64,000 bases of DNA from Synanceia verrucosa (Eukaryota; Chordata; Actinopteri; Perciformes; Synanceiidae). The notes under the pieces are model-generated. The model saw only the letters and a list, made by a program, of their open reading frames with translations. It made no database searches and was not told where the DNA came from. Numbering within the stretch: the first letter of the stretch is position 1; every line of letters begins with the position of its first letter. A program made the translations under genes and the position numbers. The stretch is taken from contig CM056559.1 in assembly GCA_029721515.1 (NCBI GenBank), forward strand, positions 20,938,065 to 21,002,064, written 5' to 3'. Shown piece after piece: positions 47,531 to 62,562 of the stretch.

Positions 47531-49824
47531 TTGATGGAGCCATTGCTCTTTCTGATTAACCATTTGCGTTGTTTCAAAGTGAGATCAAAGTGCACTCAGC
47601 CAGTGGACTCCGGCAGCCTTAAACCCAATCAGCAGGGAGGTTGTGGCCTACGGCTGGTCTTGGCGTTGCTCCTCTGTAGGCCTGTTTCTCTTTCAGAGGG
47701 ATTTCTTTACAACCTGCTCTTTGTGTGCAATGGAGGCGTTGCATTTTGGGGCCGAGAGGAGGACTTGGACACATCTGAAGGCCATAAAAGCAGTGACTTC
47801 AATTTACAACTGACATGACCTCCTTAGCTCTCTCACTAATTGTGGCTGTGCTTGCAAGCTTACTTCTTAGCTATCGTGGATAGTTATGAGGATTAGTAAA
47901 GGGCATTTCCCTCTGATGAATTAAATCTGGCAACAATAGGGACTGAGAATTCCTTTTTTTCTGGCAAATCCATTTACCATTGCGTAATAAAAACAGCTGG
48001 TAGCAGTATTTTTCTGCTGACACCAGGACGTAAAATAGACAGCTTGGTTTGCATCGTTTCACTGAATACTGAAGACAGAGGTGCTGAAACCATCAAAAAT
48101 ATCCTATGCTGATCATCAATTAATCATTTCATTTATTTATCAAGGAAAGATGCAACCAAATGAATATCTAGTTTTGGGCTGTTGGTTGTACAGAAGAAGC
48201 TGTTTGGCATCTTTCACATTTTCACACCTCTAGAACAACAGTAACACTGTTAACATCTGGCTTTTTTCTTTTGTGAGAACATTTCTGGAACAAATGACTG
48301 AATTTTCTTTTTGCAATGTGCATTGAAGTGAATATTAAATACATAAAATCAACTGGGATTTGGACAATTTTTTTAATATATTAACATGAAAAATATAGAA
48401 TTAATATGCTCTCCAGTCAGTGTGCAGTAATTTTATGTCTCTGATAAATAAAATGTTCTTCATTGATTTTCCATCAGTTTTGGTCGTTGATCAACTGTGT
48501 GTGTTCTGATGCAGACTCAGTGATTGAGGGGGGAGGTGTCAGAAGAAAAGGATGTGTGTTCAGGTGTGGTTGAAGGGTGGGGGCACCATTATATTATAGT
48601 CTAGTTGGTGGGGGGGGGTGTGACTGTAGTTACATAGCTGTGGGTTTGCCTGCTTGCTGGTAAACGCTGCAGTTAAACAAACACAGACCTCTGTCATGTC
48701 CTCACCTGCTGCACATCTATGCAATTATTGCAAACTATAGACAATTGAAAAGCTGCAATTCATGTTTACTTTTTGCAGCTTCCCCAAAAACAAACGCCTC
48801 AGCGGAGTTTGTATGGAAGGATTCGAGTAGCCTCGCCTCACACCCCCACTGCCTGTAGGTGTGTAAGTGCACTTAAAAAAAGAAAAGAAAAACGCCCTGC
48901 TGTGTTCACTGCTGCAGTTTCCAAGTCTGAAAACTCTGCAGGTTGTTTTTCAGAGAAAGGTGCTGCAAGTCTTGATTGCACTGAACTGATCAGTCTTTAG
49001 ATTCACACCAACTTGTCACAACAAAAAGTAGCCTCAAGGATGCATCACCAAACTGGAAATAAGTCTTAAAAATGAAATCAAACTCACTGATTGATTTATA
49101 TATACCCTGATCTGTGTCGCTTCAAGCTGCCCCTGACAGTTGTAACGGAGGTTAATGCAGCAGTGGATCAGACTGTAGATAGATGTGACTGCCTACAGCT
49201 TTAGCACACTTCATGTCAGTGTCTTTTACAGGACATGCATGTGGTTGTTGGTGAGTTAACACGTAACTCACCAAGTGAGAAAATCTTATATTAATACAAT
49301 TATAGTTTGAAAGCGTCTTCACAGATCTTACATTGCCGAGACTCAAAGAGAAATTTGTTATCTTTAATCAAGTGTTAAAGGTCAGTTTAGCGGTCATGCG
49401 TCGTACCGCTCTGATAACAGTTCTCTGCAGGAGACTTCTACGAGTTATGGGAAATGTAGGATCCAGTGATCCAGACTTAAAAAGGAGGATATCTAATCCA
49501 TCTAGTTCTAAATATGTAAAATACGTGTTTATCAAATGCTTGTATTTGTTCATGTCAACACCCATGGTCTGTGTGTGTACTGTGAGTGTGTATTGTTCAC
49601 ACTGCCTCAGGTTGTCCTCAATCTGGTCGTCCTCTGTAGGCTGGCATCTGTCAGGCAGTGGGACAGACCACCGCCTCCAACACTATTCCAGAGATTATAT
49701 CCCCGCTCACATGACCAGATTACATCCAGATGGGACACGTTTCTGAGATGAGCAGAAAGGCAGCTGATGACGCTGCTTTATTGAGGAGCACAACAGTGAA
49801 TTAATAGTGTAGGCTGATCAGAGG

Positions 49825-50074
49825 TTAGGCTGTGCGATATCTAAAATATATCCTGCAATGTCAATGTGTGCAATATACATGTAGCTAAAGACAATTTGAA
49901 CTGTTGTAAATGGTGTTCAGTGTGCCAGGTATTCACACTCTGCATGTCAATATAATTGGCCAGTCAGATGGAGCACTGCTGCACTCGATACTGAAGTATT
50001 TGTTTATTTATGGCAAGTAATATAATGCAGTGTTCAACATTATGGCACCGTTTTACTGGTTTCACACAGCCCTA
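49825..50074. mobile_element. hAT-type MITE with 8-bp target-site duplication
   Basis: 250 bp. Left end TTAGGCTGTGCGATA and right end TTTCACACAGCCCTA are inverted, imperfect copies. The flanks are ATCAGAGG on both sides (49817-49824 and 50075-50082). The internal ATTTGAACTGTTGTAAATGG and GGCCAGTCAGATGGAGCACT recur at about 61985-62050. No transposase is encoded. Confidence 0.85.
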
Positions 50075-53000
50075 ATCAGAGGTGTTAAGAGCAGAGTGAG
50101 ATGGTTAGTGCCATAAAGACACACCAGCAGAGGCTGTGAAGCCGCATAAGAAATGAATGGGAGATAAGATAAAACATTCTGTTCTCTTTTATGAACTGTT
50201 TAGTCACAGCAAACCAATGTCCCCATGAACAGAAAGAAAGCAACTTTTCTTCAGAGGTTCATAGGTGGTGGCATGAATGGATGGAACGCTTTCTGCGTAT
50301 AGTGCGTCCTGAGGCAGATCAGGATCCATGAATCAGTTCATGTTCTTCAAATAATGTTGTTTTTCTTTTTTCTTCGGTAGAGATATCTGCATACACGGCC
50401 ACACCTAGACAGGTTATTCTCCCACTGGGGAGGGTGTGTGAGTGAGTGAGAGAGCTTGAAAGAAAAGGGGAGAGAAAGAGAGAGAGAGCACAACAAACAA
50501 GCCGTGCTAGTCTGGTCACAGTGACGGTGAGGCTTCATTCTGCACCTGGGATGTGATTCTACACAGAAAACATCAGGAGGCGATGATCAGGGTTTAACAC
50601 TGAAGCTGCTGCGTGCCACACTTTCACCTCAAAATCTGCAACAATTAGATCAACAGCCAGCAGGGGGCGACTCTTCTGGTTGTATAGCAGTCTATTTGAA
50701 AACGATCATACTTCTTTCCCGATTAATTCCCTCAGTAAACATTGAAAACATGAGTTTATGGTCTCAGTCTATAGTTTAAAGTCTTCTTTAATGTAGCATG
50801 GTGTTCATTTAGTAAGTTATGGTCCCATTTAGAGTCAAACAGACCATAAAGCAGAGGATGCATCAGGAAGAGGCTAGGTGCTGATTGACAGGTCGTTACT
50901 ATGGCAACGTCCGGCCTGAGAGTTATCTGTTTTAGAGCTCGAACCCTCTCACAGTGTTTTCAGTCAATGAAAGTTAATAGTAATCCTTTGGTCACCAAAA
51001 AAAACAGTCAGATATACTTCAGTCACTTCTGGTTGCAAAGAAACCAAGATGGCAGCAACTAAAACACAAACTCAAGGTAGTAGTAGTTAATAGTAGTAAT
51101 AGTCCACTCCCTATATACATATAGGCAAACCTGAACAGAAACTGTATCAACACTAGTATTGATCGTTGTTCTCAACCCAGACGAGGGTTCCTATGGGATT
51201 TGTAGTCATTGGTTTGTGTTTCTTGTGGTGTTGAGACAAATGCCTCCCATCTGTCACGGTGGCTTTTAAAAAGTAACACAGGTGAAGATGGGGCAAACAG
51301 TCCATGATTCAAACCAAGCATGTGTTTGTTTCCTCTGCGGCTGTCTCGGATTTCCTCCTGTTGTATAATTTAACAGCAACTGGGGTGAAGAGGAGAGGCC
51401 TACTGGGACACACATGCATACCGTTATTTAAACCCACTTTTCATAAAATTACAAACAACTGAGTGAATTTAGTCCTTTCTCAATTTTCTTTAGACTGCAC
51501 TGCTAGTGCTAACAGACCAAAGACAGTGAGTACTTCACTTCCTGACTGCTACAGGATTTTCCGACCTCATTAACATCTGGTTTTTAAAAGGGCACTTTTA
51601 AAAAAAATGGTGATCTCAAAATACCCAAGTGATCGTAAAGGAGCCAGATGATCGGCTATGATGGAGAACTTCAAACTTAAAAATAGAGCGCCTTTGTGCA
51701 CCTGAAGCAGAGACATTTCCATGGGGTATCAGTGGAGGCTGTGCTGGTTTCAGCAGCATTAAATATTTACTGATTGAGCCTGGCCTTCAGGTTCCTGTGC
51801 AGAGCCTGAGCCTTTTGCCTTTTGCCTTTTATTTTTTTTTTTAAAAGATGTGATTGATGTTGTTTGTCTGGTTGTTGTTTTGTATGAATATAACTCTTAA
51901 GCTCTGGGGCATGTATCTGTGTTGTAGGTATATTTCTGACCGGGCATCTCTGGGACCAGCCAGGGGCTTTTTCATAACTTCAATCATTTTTTACCCTCCA
52001 TATTTCAGAGAGGGTCCCTCAGAAACCACCAGCCTGGAGCTTTTCACACTGATGATGGTGTTGAGTTTCTTCTACTTTTAGAGCAGGCTGTCTTGATACA
52101 GTGTTCATAGCAATACCTACAAAAAGCACTGTGATTTGTATGCATCCGACAAAAACAATGCATATTTTATACACACACTAAGAAGTATAGAAATCGACTA
52201 ACACTGAGAGAGGGGAAAGACTTTGGGGAGGACTGTTCCACATTAAAGCAGAAGCCAAAGCTGACTCATATGTTGTGTAACTTCTACTGACATTGAAAAT
52301 ATGAGGAATAATTGTTGTATTGTTTGTGAGCATTTTATTTTAAGACTTGAATTGTTTATTGCAGGCAGACACATGTTTTTGGGGGGGTGCTAAGACTATA
52401 TTTGGGCTCCCATGTAGGCGAGCAGAGAGCTGGGGACAGATGGATGATAAGCGCTAACTGCAGGTTCATTGGCAGTTTATGCAGCTGAAAAGCTGCTGCT
52501 GGCCTCTGGGTTTGAGACCAAACTGGAAAGCAGGAGGATTCTTTCCCTCTTCCCTTGTATTTTTCTGTCATCAATCTTTCCTGGTGACAGCATGGAGAAA
52601 TTAAAAATCCTCCCAGTAGGTATTATTTGCTTTCATGGTGAAGTGTGTGCATACTGAGACAGTATTGATGGAAGAATATGTGCCGTGGAGAAATAATGTG
52701 TTTGATTTGATAAATGGCTCAGCGGTAAAGAATAAATCTCACCTCAGAGAAGAAGGAGAGAAGAGGATCCCTGGAGGTGGTGTTGAAGAGTGACTGTGTT
52801 CATCCCTCTGGGAGTCATAGTAGTGGAAGAAAGAGGAAGGAAGGCTCTGTGGTTTCTGTGGTTTTCTACCCCTACCCTGCTTCAAATATAGAGAAGTCAT
52901 GGTGCACGCTAACAGTCAGGCAAGCCCTCCGAGTCACACTCATCCCTGTGCATTTGTGTCCGCCTTTATGGACCAGATGGCTGGCAGAGAAAGTAGGCAA

Positions 53001-55977
53001 TGCCTGCAGATCAGCTCTGCTGTATACTGGATAAATGCACAGAATAGGACAATCTGTCATTAAGATGTCTGTGAATAATGCACTTCACACTTTTGTCTTT
53101 ATGCACAATCTTAATTATCGCTCTCTGTTTTCTGACTGCATCAATTCTGCCCAGCTTTTGTTTTCTAAAAAACATCTGTGCAGCCGAGAGTCGTCCAGGT
53201 CTTAATGTGGGTCAGGGAAGTCCTCTGCCCTCGCTGCCATCGGCAACAAGCCTACTATCCTGTCTGATCCAATCAAAGCCAGCCTGCAGGGGATTACTTA
53301 GCTACCGTTCACCCCACTAACAAAGCCGTCTCTGTTGGCCTCGTCTGACTCGCAACGCTGCAGGGAGTCAACACAGACCCTGGTACCCAGCGCTCGCTTC
53401 AGACCAACGCAGCTTTGTCTCTGGCATGTGTGTCTGAGCTCAGCGCTCTGGTTTTGACACCACCGCTGATGTGGGAACATGACGGCTCGTCGTCTCTGCA
53501 GCGTGGCAGTGACGCTGGCGTTTCCTGCTGACAGTGTTTTCTGTGCTAGCTGGGGTTTTGTTTTTGCTTCAATGCACACATTGACAGCTGCAGTATGGCT
53601 GCTTTCCAACTGCGCTTTGTTCTAATAAAAGTCTCTGCTTTGGTTGTAAGACGTCTTCTAGTGTGTCACCAGGCAGGAGCGAGTGAAATATGTTTTAGAG
53701 GAGGGAGCGCAAGATGAAGAGGTGAGCAGTAACAGTCTGATGGATGAAAGTGATTTTTACCCAAATAAGTTGACTTGTTCATCGAACAGACACCAGGTGC
53801 TGAAGATGCATTTTATACTTTCTAAAAATAAGATGCTGTAGTCCCAGGTTGCTTAGCAACAGCCCCGAAGCAGAGTTGTAGTGCTAATATGGCTGCAGTG
53901 GTATCCTGCATGACAAAACTGAGCATACTCATACTCAGTTTGACTGATCTGTAACAGAAACATCTCCTCTGAATACAGAGACACAGATGCGCAGTGGAAA
54001 CCACAGAAATCTCTCAGTTCTCAGAAGACAAACATCAGTTAAGTGGAGGAAACCAGTCGAAGGTGTGAATGTGCAAAAGGAAGTTGAGCATTTTCAGCAT
54101 CTGCCTCCTCGTATGAAAACACTTGGTACACAGAACTATACGCACCTCCAGCGCTCACCTAGAGCAAACAATGCAATAAATCAATAGTTTGAGATAAATG
54201 TTTCTGTCATTTGTCCTTCAGGACTGTGATGTAGTTAAATGCTTTTCTGAGCTCTGCAAGACTCTTGATGTATTGATTTTGTTTTTAATAAACTGAATTT
54301 ACAGAAACGGTGCCATGATCTGGAGCTCCTGTGTAACACAAACTATAATTTTCAGTTGACAGGAGAACTATATTTACTGTGGTGCTGCTACAGAGCATGT
54401 TCATTTTTGTTTGGTGCAGATCCCAGCAAAAATCACTAGTATAATTTGAATGTTTTTTTTCAACGACTATACAAACAATGATTCATAAATCATATCGCCA
54501 TATCTATTAAAATAATTATTCGGTAGGGTATTCAGCCCTGGAATAAACTATTTTTCTTGCTTCAGCCTCCTCAGCTCATCCCTGTAAATCTAACCTCATA
54601 ATAGTTTTCACAGACTGACTGGTGGGACAAAACAAGCGTTCTTGAGAACACTAAAGGGCATTCACTGATCAAACAATTGGAATATGAACATTTCCGTCTT
54701 TTGCAACATACAGTATAAAAAAAGAAATCCCTATAATCCCTGATCGCTGACGTGACTTCCCTGTCTGTGTGATGTGACGCTCTGACTGATGCCCCTTTGC
54801 TTCGGCATGTGCTGGACTGTATGTGTCAGACAGGCGTAGGGCCGGTGAGTCATGAGGCCATGAAGGGCAGGGTGAGCGCTGGAATGTGTGACAGAGCCGG
54901 ACTGAATGCGAAGGGGGAGCGTTTGGCCCGATGTGTGTTTTCTATGGGTCATCAACAAGCGGAAACTCACAGGAACAAACAATGTGCCGCTCCTGTACCG
55001 GGTCTAGACCCTCTCTGCTCCTTTTTATGATGTCTCCTCCTTCCTCTCCGAACAAGTCACAGCACCAGGAAGTCCTTGACAAGTCTGAAAACCATTCATT
55101 CAACCCACACTGACGACCTTATCTCATATAATGTGCTGAAGATCTGACTGCTGCATGCTCAACAGGTTCATTTCCTGCAGTAGCAAAATACGTAGTGTAC
55201 ATTATTTGGAGATCAGGGTTGATAATGCAACAGTTAAGTCTGTGACAGCAGTAGCAGTTCAAGCAGACCAGAAGGACTTCACATTTCTTCATAGTCCATT
55301 TCCTTCATTTTTACTTTGAAATTGCAGCAGAAACAGATATTTACTGATTAAAGGTGGTAATGAAATTCACCAAATAGCAGCCAAGGCCATCTAAGGTCAT
55401 GCACATGCTCCCTGTACAGTGTACTGTTGTTGACACACAGTGTTTGCCCTCAGTCTCCTCCTGGCAGGAAGGTAGAAGGTGCTGTTACAGAGCAGCAGCT
55501 CTTATTTCACCTGCTCTGTAACTTCCTGTGTCTCTGTATGTCCAGTTGTGTGTCCCTCTTATCTTTTTGGTCTTTTGTGCTTTTATTTTGCCTGCCCTCT
55601 CACTTCCTGTGTCTTTTTATGTCCATCTGTCCACTTGTCTGCCCTACTCATCTGTTTCTCTCTGTACTGTTTGTTTGTGCTGCTTCAGAGGAAGTGGACG
55701 GGTGTGTGTGTGTCGTGTTTCACATTCCTGCACTTTATAGCGCGCACACACACACACACACACACACTGTGTGCGTGCATGCATGTCAGCGGGGGGTGCA
55801 CCTTGCTGCCCTCTTACATCACCATTGTTGCTGTGACAGCCACTTAAATGCGTTGCCTTATAAGGTAAAAGTGCACAGGCGGGTGGAGAGGAGGAGGAGG
55901 GGCAGGAAGAGCCTGTTACCGTGACAATGATGTCTGCTGCCGGGCAACTGGGACAGCCTGAAACTCCCGTTCGGCCA

Positions 55978-55978
<1 letters not shown>

Positions 55979-56017
<39 letters not shown>

Positions 56018-56032
56018 TTCTCTCTCTCTCTC
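55979..56032. repeat. (TC)n microsatellite
   Basis: Near-perfect TC run of about 54 bp with a few TTT interruptions. An (AC)n tract lies nearby at about 55743-55770. Confidence 0.95.
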
Positions 56033-57550
56033 GTTATCACAAATATCTTTGTCTCTCACTGAGGTGTGTGTGCACATTTCTGTGAGCGTCGCAGGTTTTC
56101 TATGAGATCAGCAGCGACACATTTTGTGGAAACGCCAGGAATGAAGATGTGCAGAATAAACCAGACCTGCAGTGTCTTAAATATCAGCACAGAGGTCGAC
56201 CTGCAGCCACCTTGGTTAGCTGATGGAGAGGCTGATGATTGTTACCCTTAATGATTGAAATAACCCCGCAGCACTGAGTAACTATGTGCTGGCCGCTGAG
56301 TTTAGCACTCACTCATGCTATCTATAGCGGCGTCGTTTACTCACACAAAGGCAGACACATTCACATGCTAGAGCCAGAAAAATGGAGAAAGACAGATACA
56401 GCCTTGTTTTAATGTCTTCTATGCTTATTAGATTATATATTTTGAAGACAAATGTTCATTGCCCTGAAAAATACCCCTGACAGAATAAGAAGTTCAGTTA
56501 TCTCCCACACGAATAACATTACTTCTCTTTTTCTGACCAATAACTTCCTCTAACAGGCCACAGCTGGTTTCAGATGTTTTTTTTTTTTATCAGTGTTGGT
56601 TACAAAGAGACTCTGTGACCTATGTGGTGTGAAGAAAGCTTCACTGTTTCTCTACACAGAAAAATGTATCCATCATTTGTTGCTTAAAAACTACTACTAC
56701 TTACTAATGTAGGTCACAAATAGGCATCAGTGTCAAATTATTTCCTGTCCAGTTAAAAGAAAATTTTTTTAAAATGTTTCACTTGCTAAGACGTGTTTTC
56801 TTTGTTCGCTTCTCTTTTTTTCGGGGCCTCAGTCTGATTCTTTGCCATAGTCTGTGCTTACAGAAACATGTTTACGCAGGAAAACCCATAAATGCTGGAA
56901 ATCAAGATGGAGGCTTTGTAACAAAACGGATTTGGTGGAGTGACTCTGTTTCCTGCTGCCCGAACTGATCAACAGAAATGCCGAACTGTTGTGGCGCTCT
57001 GGAAAGATTCAGCCAGCGGTTTTAATAAAAGGCCGACGCAAACAGCTGACGCTTGGCCCTGCCAGCTGCTGGTGGGTCTGCCAAACTGGGGCTGTGTGAA
57101 AACACACACAGAAGGGGGTGTGTGGTAGCAATAATATTAATAATAATAACAATGACCTCAGCTCATTCAGTGATTGCAGAGCTCTGGTTTGTAATAGAGG
57201 TGAGAAGGCGAGCAGTGCTCTGGCTACTGGTGGCTCTGGATGACCTCACATTTACTCACAACAAGGCAGAAGTGAACTGAAGGTGGAAAGAGATGTTTGT
57301 GTTAAAAAGTCACAGCTCTCTGTTGACTTGTGAAAATTTAACTTGATCTGCGGCCAAGTTGAGGTTTGAATAGTGTGAAAAAGTCCGAGACCTCTGCAGC
57401 AGCGATGTGTTGATCTAAAAGTTTCTGCTTATGACTCAGACATGGAGTTAAAAGCGTTTACCCACAGTGACACACATTTTAAAAACCATCACTTCAACCA
57501 GTGGTGAGAAGGACAAGGGCCAGCATTTAGTTATTGTGTAACAGCACGTA

Positions 57551-57680
57551 ACTTAAACGAACAGTGTGTAATATTTAGGGGGCTCTTTAGGGAAAATTGG
57601 GAAATAACAATTAGAATATTCATAACTGTTTGAGTCAAGTTGACTACCGATGAAGCACTAAGAACAACACATTTTCTTTA
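57551..57680. repeat. fragment of teleost GTGTGTAATATTTAGGGGG repeat
   Basis: ACAGTGTGTAATATTTAGGG then GGCTCTTTAGGG and AATATTCATAACTG resemble a non-autonomous element frequent in fish. A weaker relative (AAAGGCCCAGTGTATCACAG) is at about 25159. The right end was not located. Confidence 0.4.
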
Positions 57681-60600
57681 AAAACAGTCCATCACTGTGC
57701 TTCATAAAAACACACCTACATTACATCATTTCCTGCAAATGTGGGACAGCGATGGCAAAATACCATCACTGTTTCCTAACCGAAAATTCTCTGGTCTAGC
57801 TCTGCCAAAATCATTGAAACACTGAATTTGTCAGCATGGTAGTGTATCGCTCACTACCGACGACTGGTTACTTTCATTTTCACGGCTTGGATAAACTGTT
57901 GTTAATTACAGACATGTGACCACATATAGGGAAAAGAATATATCTTGTGTATATGTTCAGTTTTTCTTTAGTTTCATGGGGTTTGTAGAAGTGGTGATAC
58001 GTCTGTGTAAGTTTCAGTCATACATGGTTGTTAGTGTCTCAAGACTGGAACTTTGTAAACCTACATGTCGGTTGTGAAATGACGGCCTGGTTGAGTCATT
58101 TATAGCCCTCGGTTGTAAAATGGTGTCCGTCTTTGCAGCGTCTGTCCTTATCATCTTTAACAAACAGTTATTCTGGAACTACAACGGTCAATGACGTTAC
58201 TTTGTCATTGATTATTCAGGTCTGTGATGGTGTCTGATAATTTTAGTTCGTGATTTTCAACATTGCTGCTGTTCATTTCTGTCTATAAGCTGGTTGGGAG
58301 CTCTGAAAACAAAGTTGACAGGTCAGATAATAGCTGTTGAGCATCACTGATATCGCTCCTCGCTTTCTACATGAGTCACCTCTCATTTGAAACATCACAG
58401 CGCAGCACCAACTTCCTGTGCTCGCTCCTCGCTGAGCCCATTGTCATCATGACGCCTCGTTGGACATAAAGGCCATAAAGCTTCAGAGGGCTAATTTTAC
58501 AAGTTTCCTCGGTAGTTAATGATTTACGTCTGGTACAGTTGGATTCACTCACTGCATTCCTGGGGAATTAACATGGACATCCTCCCGCCCCCGCTGTTTC
58601 CTGTGCTGTGCCTCTAAAGACAGGAAGTGGAATAGTTGGCTGCTGATTGGCTGAGGAGATGTGATGGTGTGATATGAGAGAAACAGACATCGCACTCATG
58701 TCCAACTCCTGTTGGACTGCCTCTCCTGTGTGTTTCATGGTTGTTTCACAGCTTCTTTGAGCTGAACTCATCAGAGAGGAAAATGAGAAGAAAGGCAACA
58801 CACAAAACTGTCATTTTATTTCTAGGTGAGGAGGAAAGAGACAGGAGGAGGGTTAAAGGATAGGAAGGAAATAAAATGCACTTTCTTATCAACCAAGAGA
58901 AGAACGACATCACAGAATTGGTAGAATTTAGAAAGTTTTTTTTTAAAATATTTTTTATTGTCTTATATATTTTTGACTGTTTATTTTTTAAAGTCTGAGT
59001 CACAAAAAAGCTGGAAAAAGTCAAAAGTCATCAAAGTCATCATCCCCCATCATCAATCAGTTGAAATACTTCAATACTAAAAATCTGCACCCAAGTACTG
59101 TGATAATATTGAATCAGCTGCATCAATTATTGTCAATTCCACTGCTCATTCCAGACTAGTGAGAGGAACATAAATACATTGTTGTGTTTCTATGTGCAAT
59201 GACAGTAAATCATCCATACATCCACTTAACTTTGTATAAGATGTGATGATTTTTTTTTTTTAATCGTCTTCACAAACTCTTCATTCTGGACTTCCTGTGG
59301 ACTGGTTTGTTTATGGGGTCTAGTGAAAGCACCCATTTTAACATCCTTTTAGTGTCAAATGCCTCTGATACTTGCAGAACAGATTTTTTGCATCGCTGTT
59401 TCTGGACCACACAAGTGTTAACACGTATGATCGTATGAGGGAAAGGATGAGAGAGAGAGAGAGATGAAGAAGAGGAAGTGTGAGAAGAGGGTGAAGATGT
59501 ACTGAACAGGGAGTCAGAGGGAGGAGAAGAACATAGCCGACATTCCTGAACTCTCGTTCACAGACTGTTTCTCCTTTTTCCTTCCCTCTTCCTGTCTGCT
59601 ATCTAGAGTTGGCAAAAAAATACAAGATAAATGTTTGTGGTTTCACTGGTTGGATAGTTGCGGTAACACAAATATATTTGATTTGTCTCTGACAACTCGA
59701 CAACAATAAATAATTGATCCAGATGGGGAAGTATTGTTCACATCTGGAAAGTAGCACACCATTACATTTGCATACAAATAAATCTGAACGTGTGACATTG
59801 TCTCTGGGCAATATGAAACATGGCCGATGCTAAAACTGGATCAGCTAAAATGCGTGTGAGCCGCTGAGTGCAAATGCACAATTTGATGCTTTTGCTGACT
59901 AGTATCGTTTTTCAAGGTTTAGCGATATTTGTCTTGAATTTTCACATTGAACATTGTGGCTCTGACATTAAACTTTTTTAAGGCTCACTCGTGGATGAAC
60001 GTGTCCTCAGCTGTGAATGCAGTGGATTAAGAAACACGAACACGAGGCCTTAGTGGTGGTCAATGTCAACATAGAGTTACGCAACGCTGGAGCAGTGTGG
60101 CCCAAAGTCCCCAGCAGAAGGACGACATGGCCTCTTATCACGTTGAAATATGCAATCTCAGGTTGATAGAAGAGCTGCTTTTGGTATGAGAGTGGTGGGG
60201 GAAGTATTCAGATCCTTGTCTGCAGTAAAAGTATTCGTACTTCACTGTAAAAAAAAAACAAAAAACACCGCATTGCTGTGAAAAATGTACTTAAAGTATA
60301 AAAATGATCCATTATTAGATTATTATTATTTATTCCCAATGTTGCAATGTTTTATCCAACCAACAATGCAGGCAATCAGCTTTATTACTGTTTTCCTTAA
60401 AAAAAATACTTTTTTTTCATCAATTTCATCAATTTGTCCTTGTATATTTTCATGTTTTGTGTGCAAAAAACGTTGTACTTAAATTGGTGTGATTTTCACC
60501 TTCTGTAGTTAGAGTGACATTTCAATATATATAAATGATAACATGCTGTTAATCTGAGTGTTGACCTGAAATTAGACTTCAAATTATTATCAAGCAAAAA

Positions 60601-61934
60601 TGTCTTCTAATTCTTGAAAAACAAATGATTTGAGAAACTGGTAAAAAAAAATGCTTTATATTGATATTAATTAGTTTGTGTCACATAGCCAGAGTGTGTT
60701 AAAATGCAGTCCTGCTCTTTAGTCTGAACAAAGACGCTGATCCTAAAATAGGACTCGGTCTCAGTTTCAGTGGCGGTGCGATCTGACCCCCGGAGCAACA
60801 AAGACAGGAAGAGGCATAAATAAATGAACAAATAAACTCATCACTCCTCCCTCACTTATTTCCTCTCTCCTCTCCTGGTCCATTAAACAGCAGCAAATCA
60901 ATCAATGCCACCTGGCAGCTGCTGATTAGTCCATTTAATATAGTGCTCATTTCTAAAAACCTCGTCCAGTGCTGGATAAAAAAAAAAAATACTGTTTAAG
61001 CAGGTTAAAACTTTTCAGTTGATTATCACAAAGTCAGCCTCTCAGCACTTCTGCTCCTGATTTAAGTTGTTGGCTCTAAATTAAATCTAAGATTCATGTT
61101 TCCACATGGTGACATGGTGGGTGTAGTTTAAACAGATTGTGGCACTTTAACAATGAACTTTACCTTTTAGCCGGTAACTTGTGACACCAACACATGATAC
61201 ATACAAATGACAAATATTCCTTGATATTTTGGATCCAGACGTGTGTATCAATATCAGCCATGCTTCATTTGTGTTTAGATTTTCAGCCTTTTTTGTCCAA
61301 ACTCCAGCTGGCATCATATTTTGTGCAGAATATCTGTGGACCAAACCAGGAAAACCGCCGTCCCTCAGAGTTCGCTCAACTGCTGAAGACACGGCTTGTA
61401 TTACAAAAAATGTCCTAACTCCTGAGCGCTTCATGTTGTTGTGACCACAGTTTGTCGCTAAATGTGGATGTAGGCGGCGCTACAGCAGCATCATCTTACT
61501 GTACAGGAAGTCTGGTATGGTTGGTATGTTTTTACCGCTTCAAGCATATTTCAAGAACCAGTCAACTCCACACTGGTGCTGTTGGACCAGACAGAAGAAA
61601 GAAAGAAACTTCTTCACATTTGACGACTTAACCCATCCTGAAGCTTCCTTTCCTCCTCCTTCTCTTGATCGTCTCCTGGCTTCCTCCCCTCCTCTCGTCC
61701 GTCCTTGTCTGTTAGCTGCTGTGTGGACTATGTGGTGTCTGGCTGGATGCAGTCTGCTTGAAAACAGTCTATGTTCAGCATGTTGACTCACTTAATAGCA
61801 TATCTGAGTGGCATTAGTCCAGCCAAGAGGTACACAGCAATTACAGCAATGTTTGTCAGCTCCCTCTTAGAGGTGTTTACCTGTCAGCACATGACACAAG
61901 ACGGAGTGTGTGTGCTCACCTGTCCAGACTATCT

Positions 61935-62562
61935 AGTGCTGCACAATTTATCATAAATCCATCACTGTGTGCGTGAAATACCATTTGAACTGTGATAAAT
62001 GGTATTCAGAAGCTTTGCGTGTCAGTATAATCAGCCAATCAGACGGAGCCCTACTGACCTAGATGCTCCTGCCATACATGCTAGTGGTTGAGATGTTAAA
62101 GACAGGAAATGAATTTAGAGGTCATGATGCTGAAGGAAGAGAGACAAACACAGAAATGTGGAAAAAGAACTAAAATGTATAACACATCTCTTATTTTGAA
62201 ATATTTTTGGACACATGACAGATGACGTGTTGCAGCACAGGTGCCATGCAGGCCATGCCGAACTCAACTAGCAACCTCCACAAGTTCAAAGATCTATAGG
62301 AGGAGCTCCAAGAAGCTAATGCTAGCAAAAGCTAAGCTGCTGAGTCAACTACGTAGCAGCAAAGCATTCATCAGAGTTTAGCTGAAGGATCTCCTGATGA
62401 GGAAACATAAACAAAGAAATGATGCTTTTATTTATTTATTTTTTTTTTTCCCCCAGTACTTGTATAAACTGTCTCTGGTCTGTGTCAGCAGAAAGAAATT
62501 AGACTGGATGCTGAAATATTTGTGTTTATTTATGACAAGTAATACAGTCCTTGCAGTGTTGG
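61935..62562. mobile_element. diverged MITE copy split by an insertion
   Basis: 61935-62068 (starting TAGTGCTGCACAATTTATC, with ATTTGAACTGTGATAAATGG and CAATCAGACGGAGCCCTACT) aligns with the first two thirds of the element at 49825. Its missing last part (GTTTATTTATGACAAGTAAT and CAGTGTTGG) resumes at about 62500-62562. The roughly 430 bp between is unrelated and is bracketed by similar GACCTAGATGCT / GACTGGATGCT. Confidence 0.6.

Noticed and set aside
55427..56040. Frames of 120-165 codons with Cys/Leu-rich sequence
   Set aside because: Low-complexity frames across AC and TC microsatellites in actn4 intron 1, with three overlapping frames open at once.
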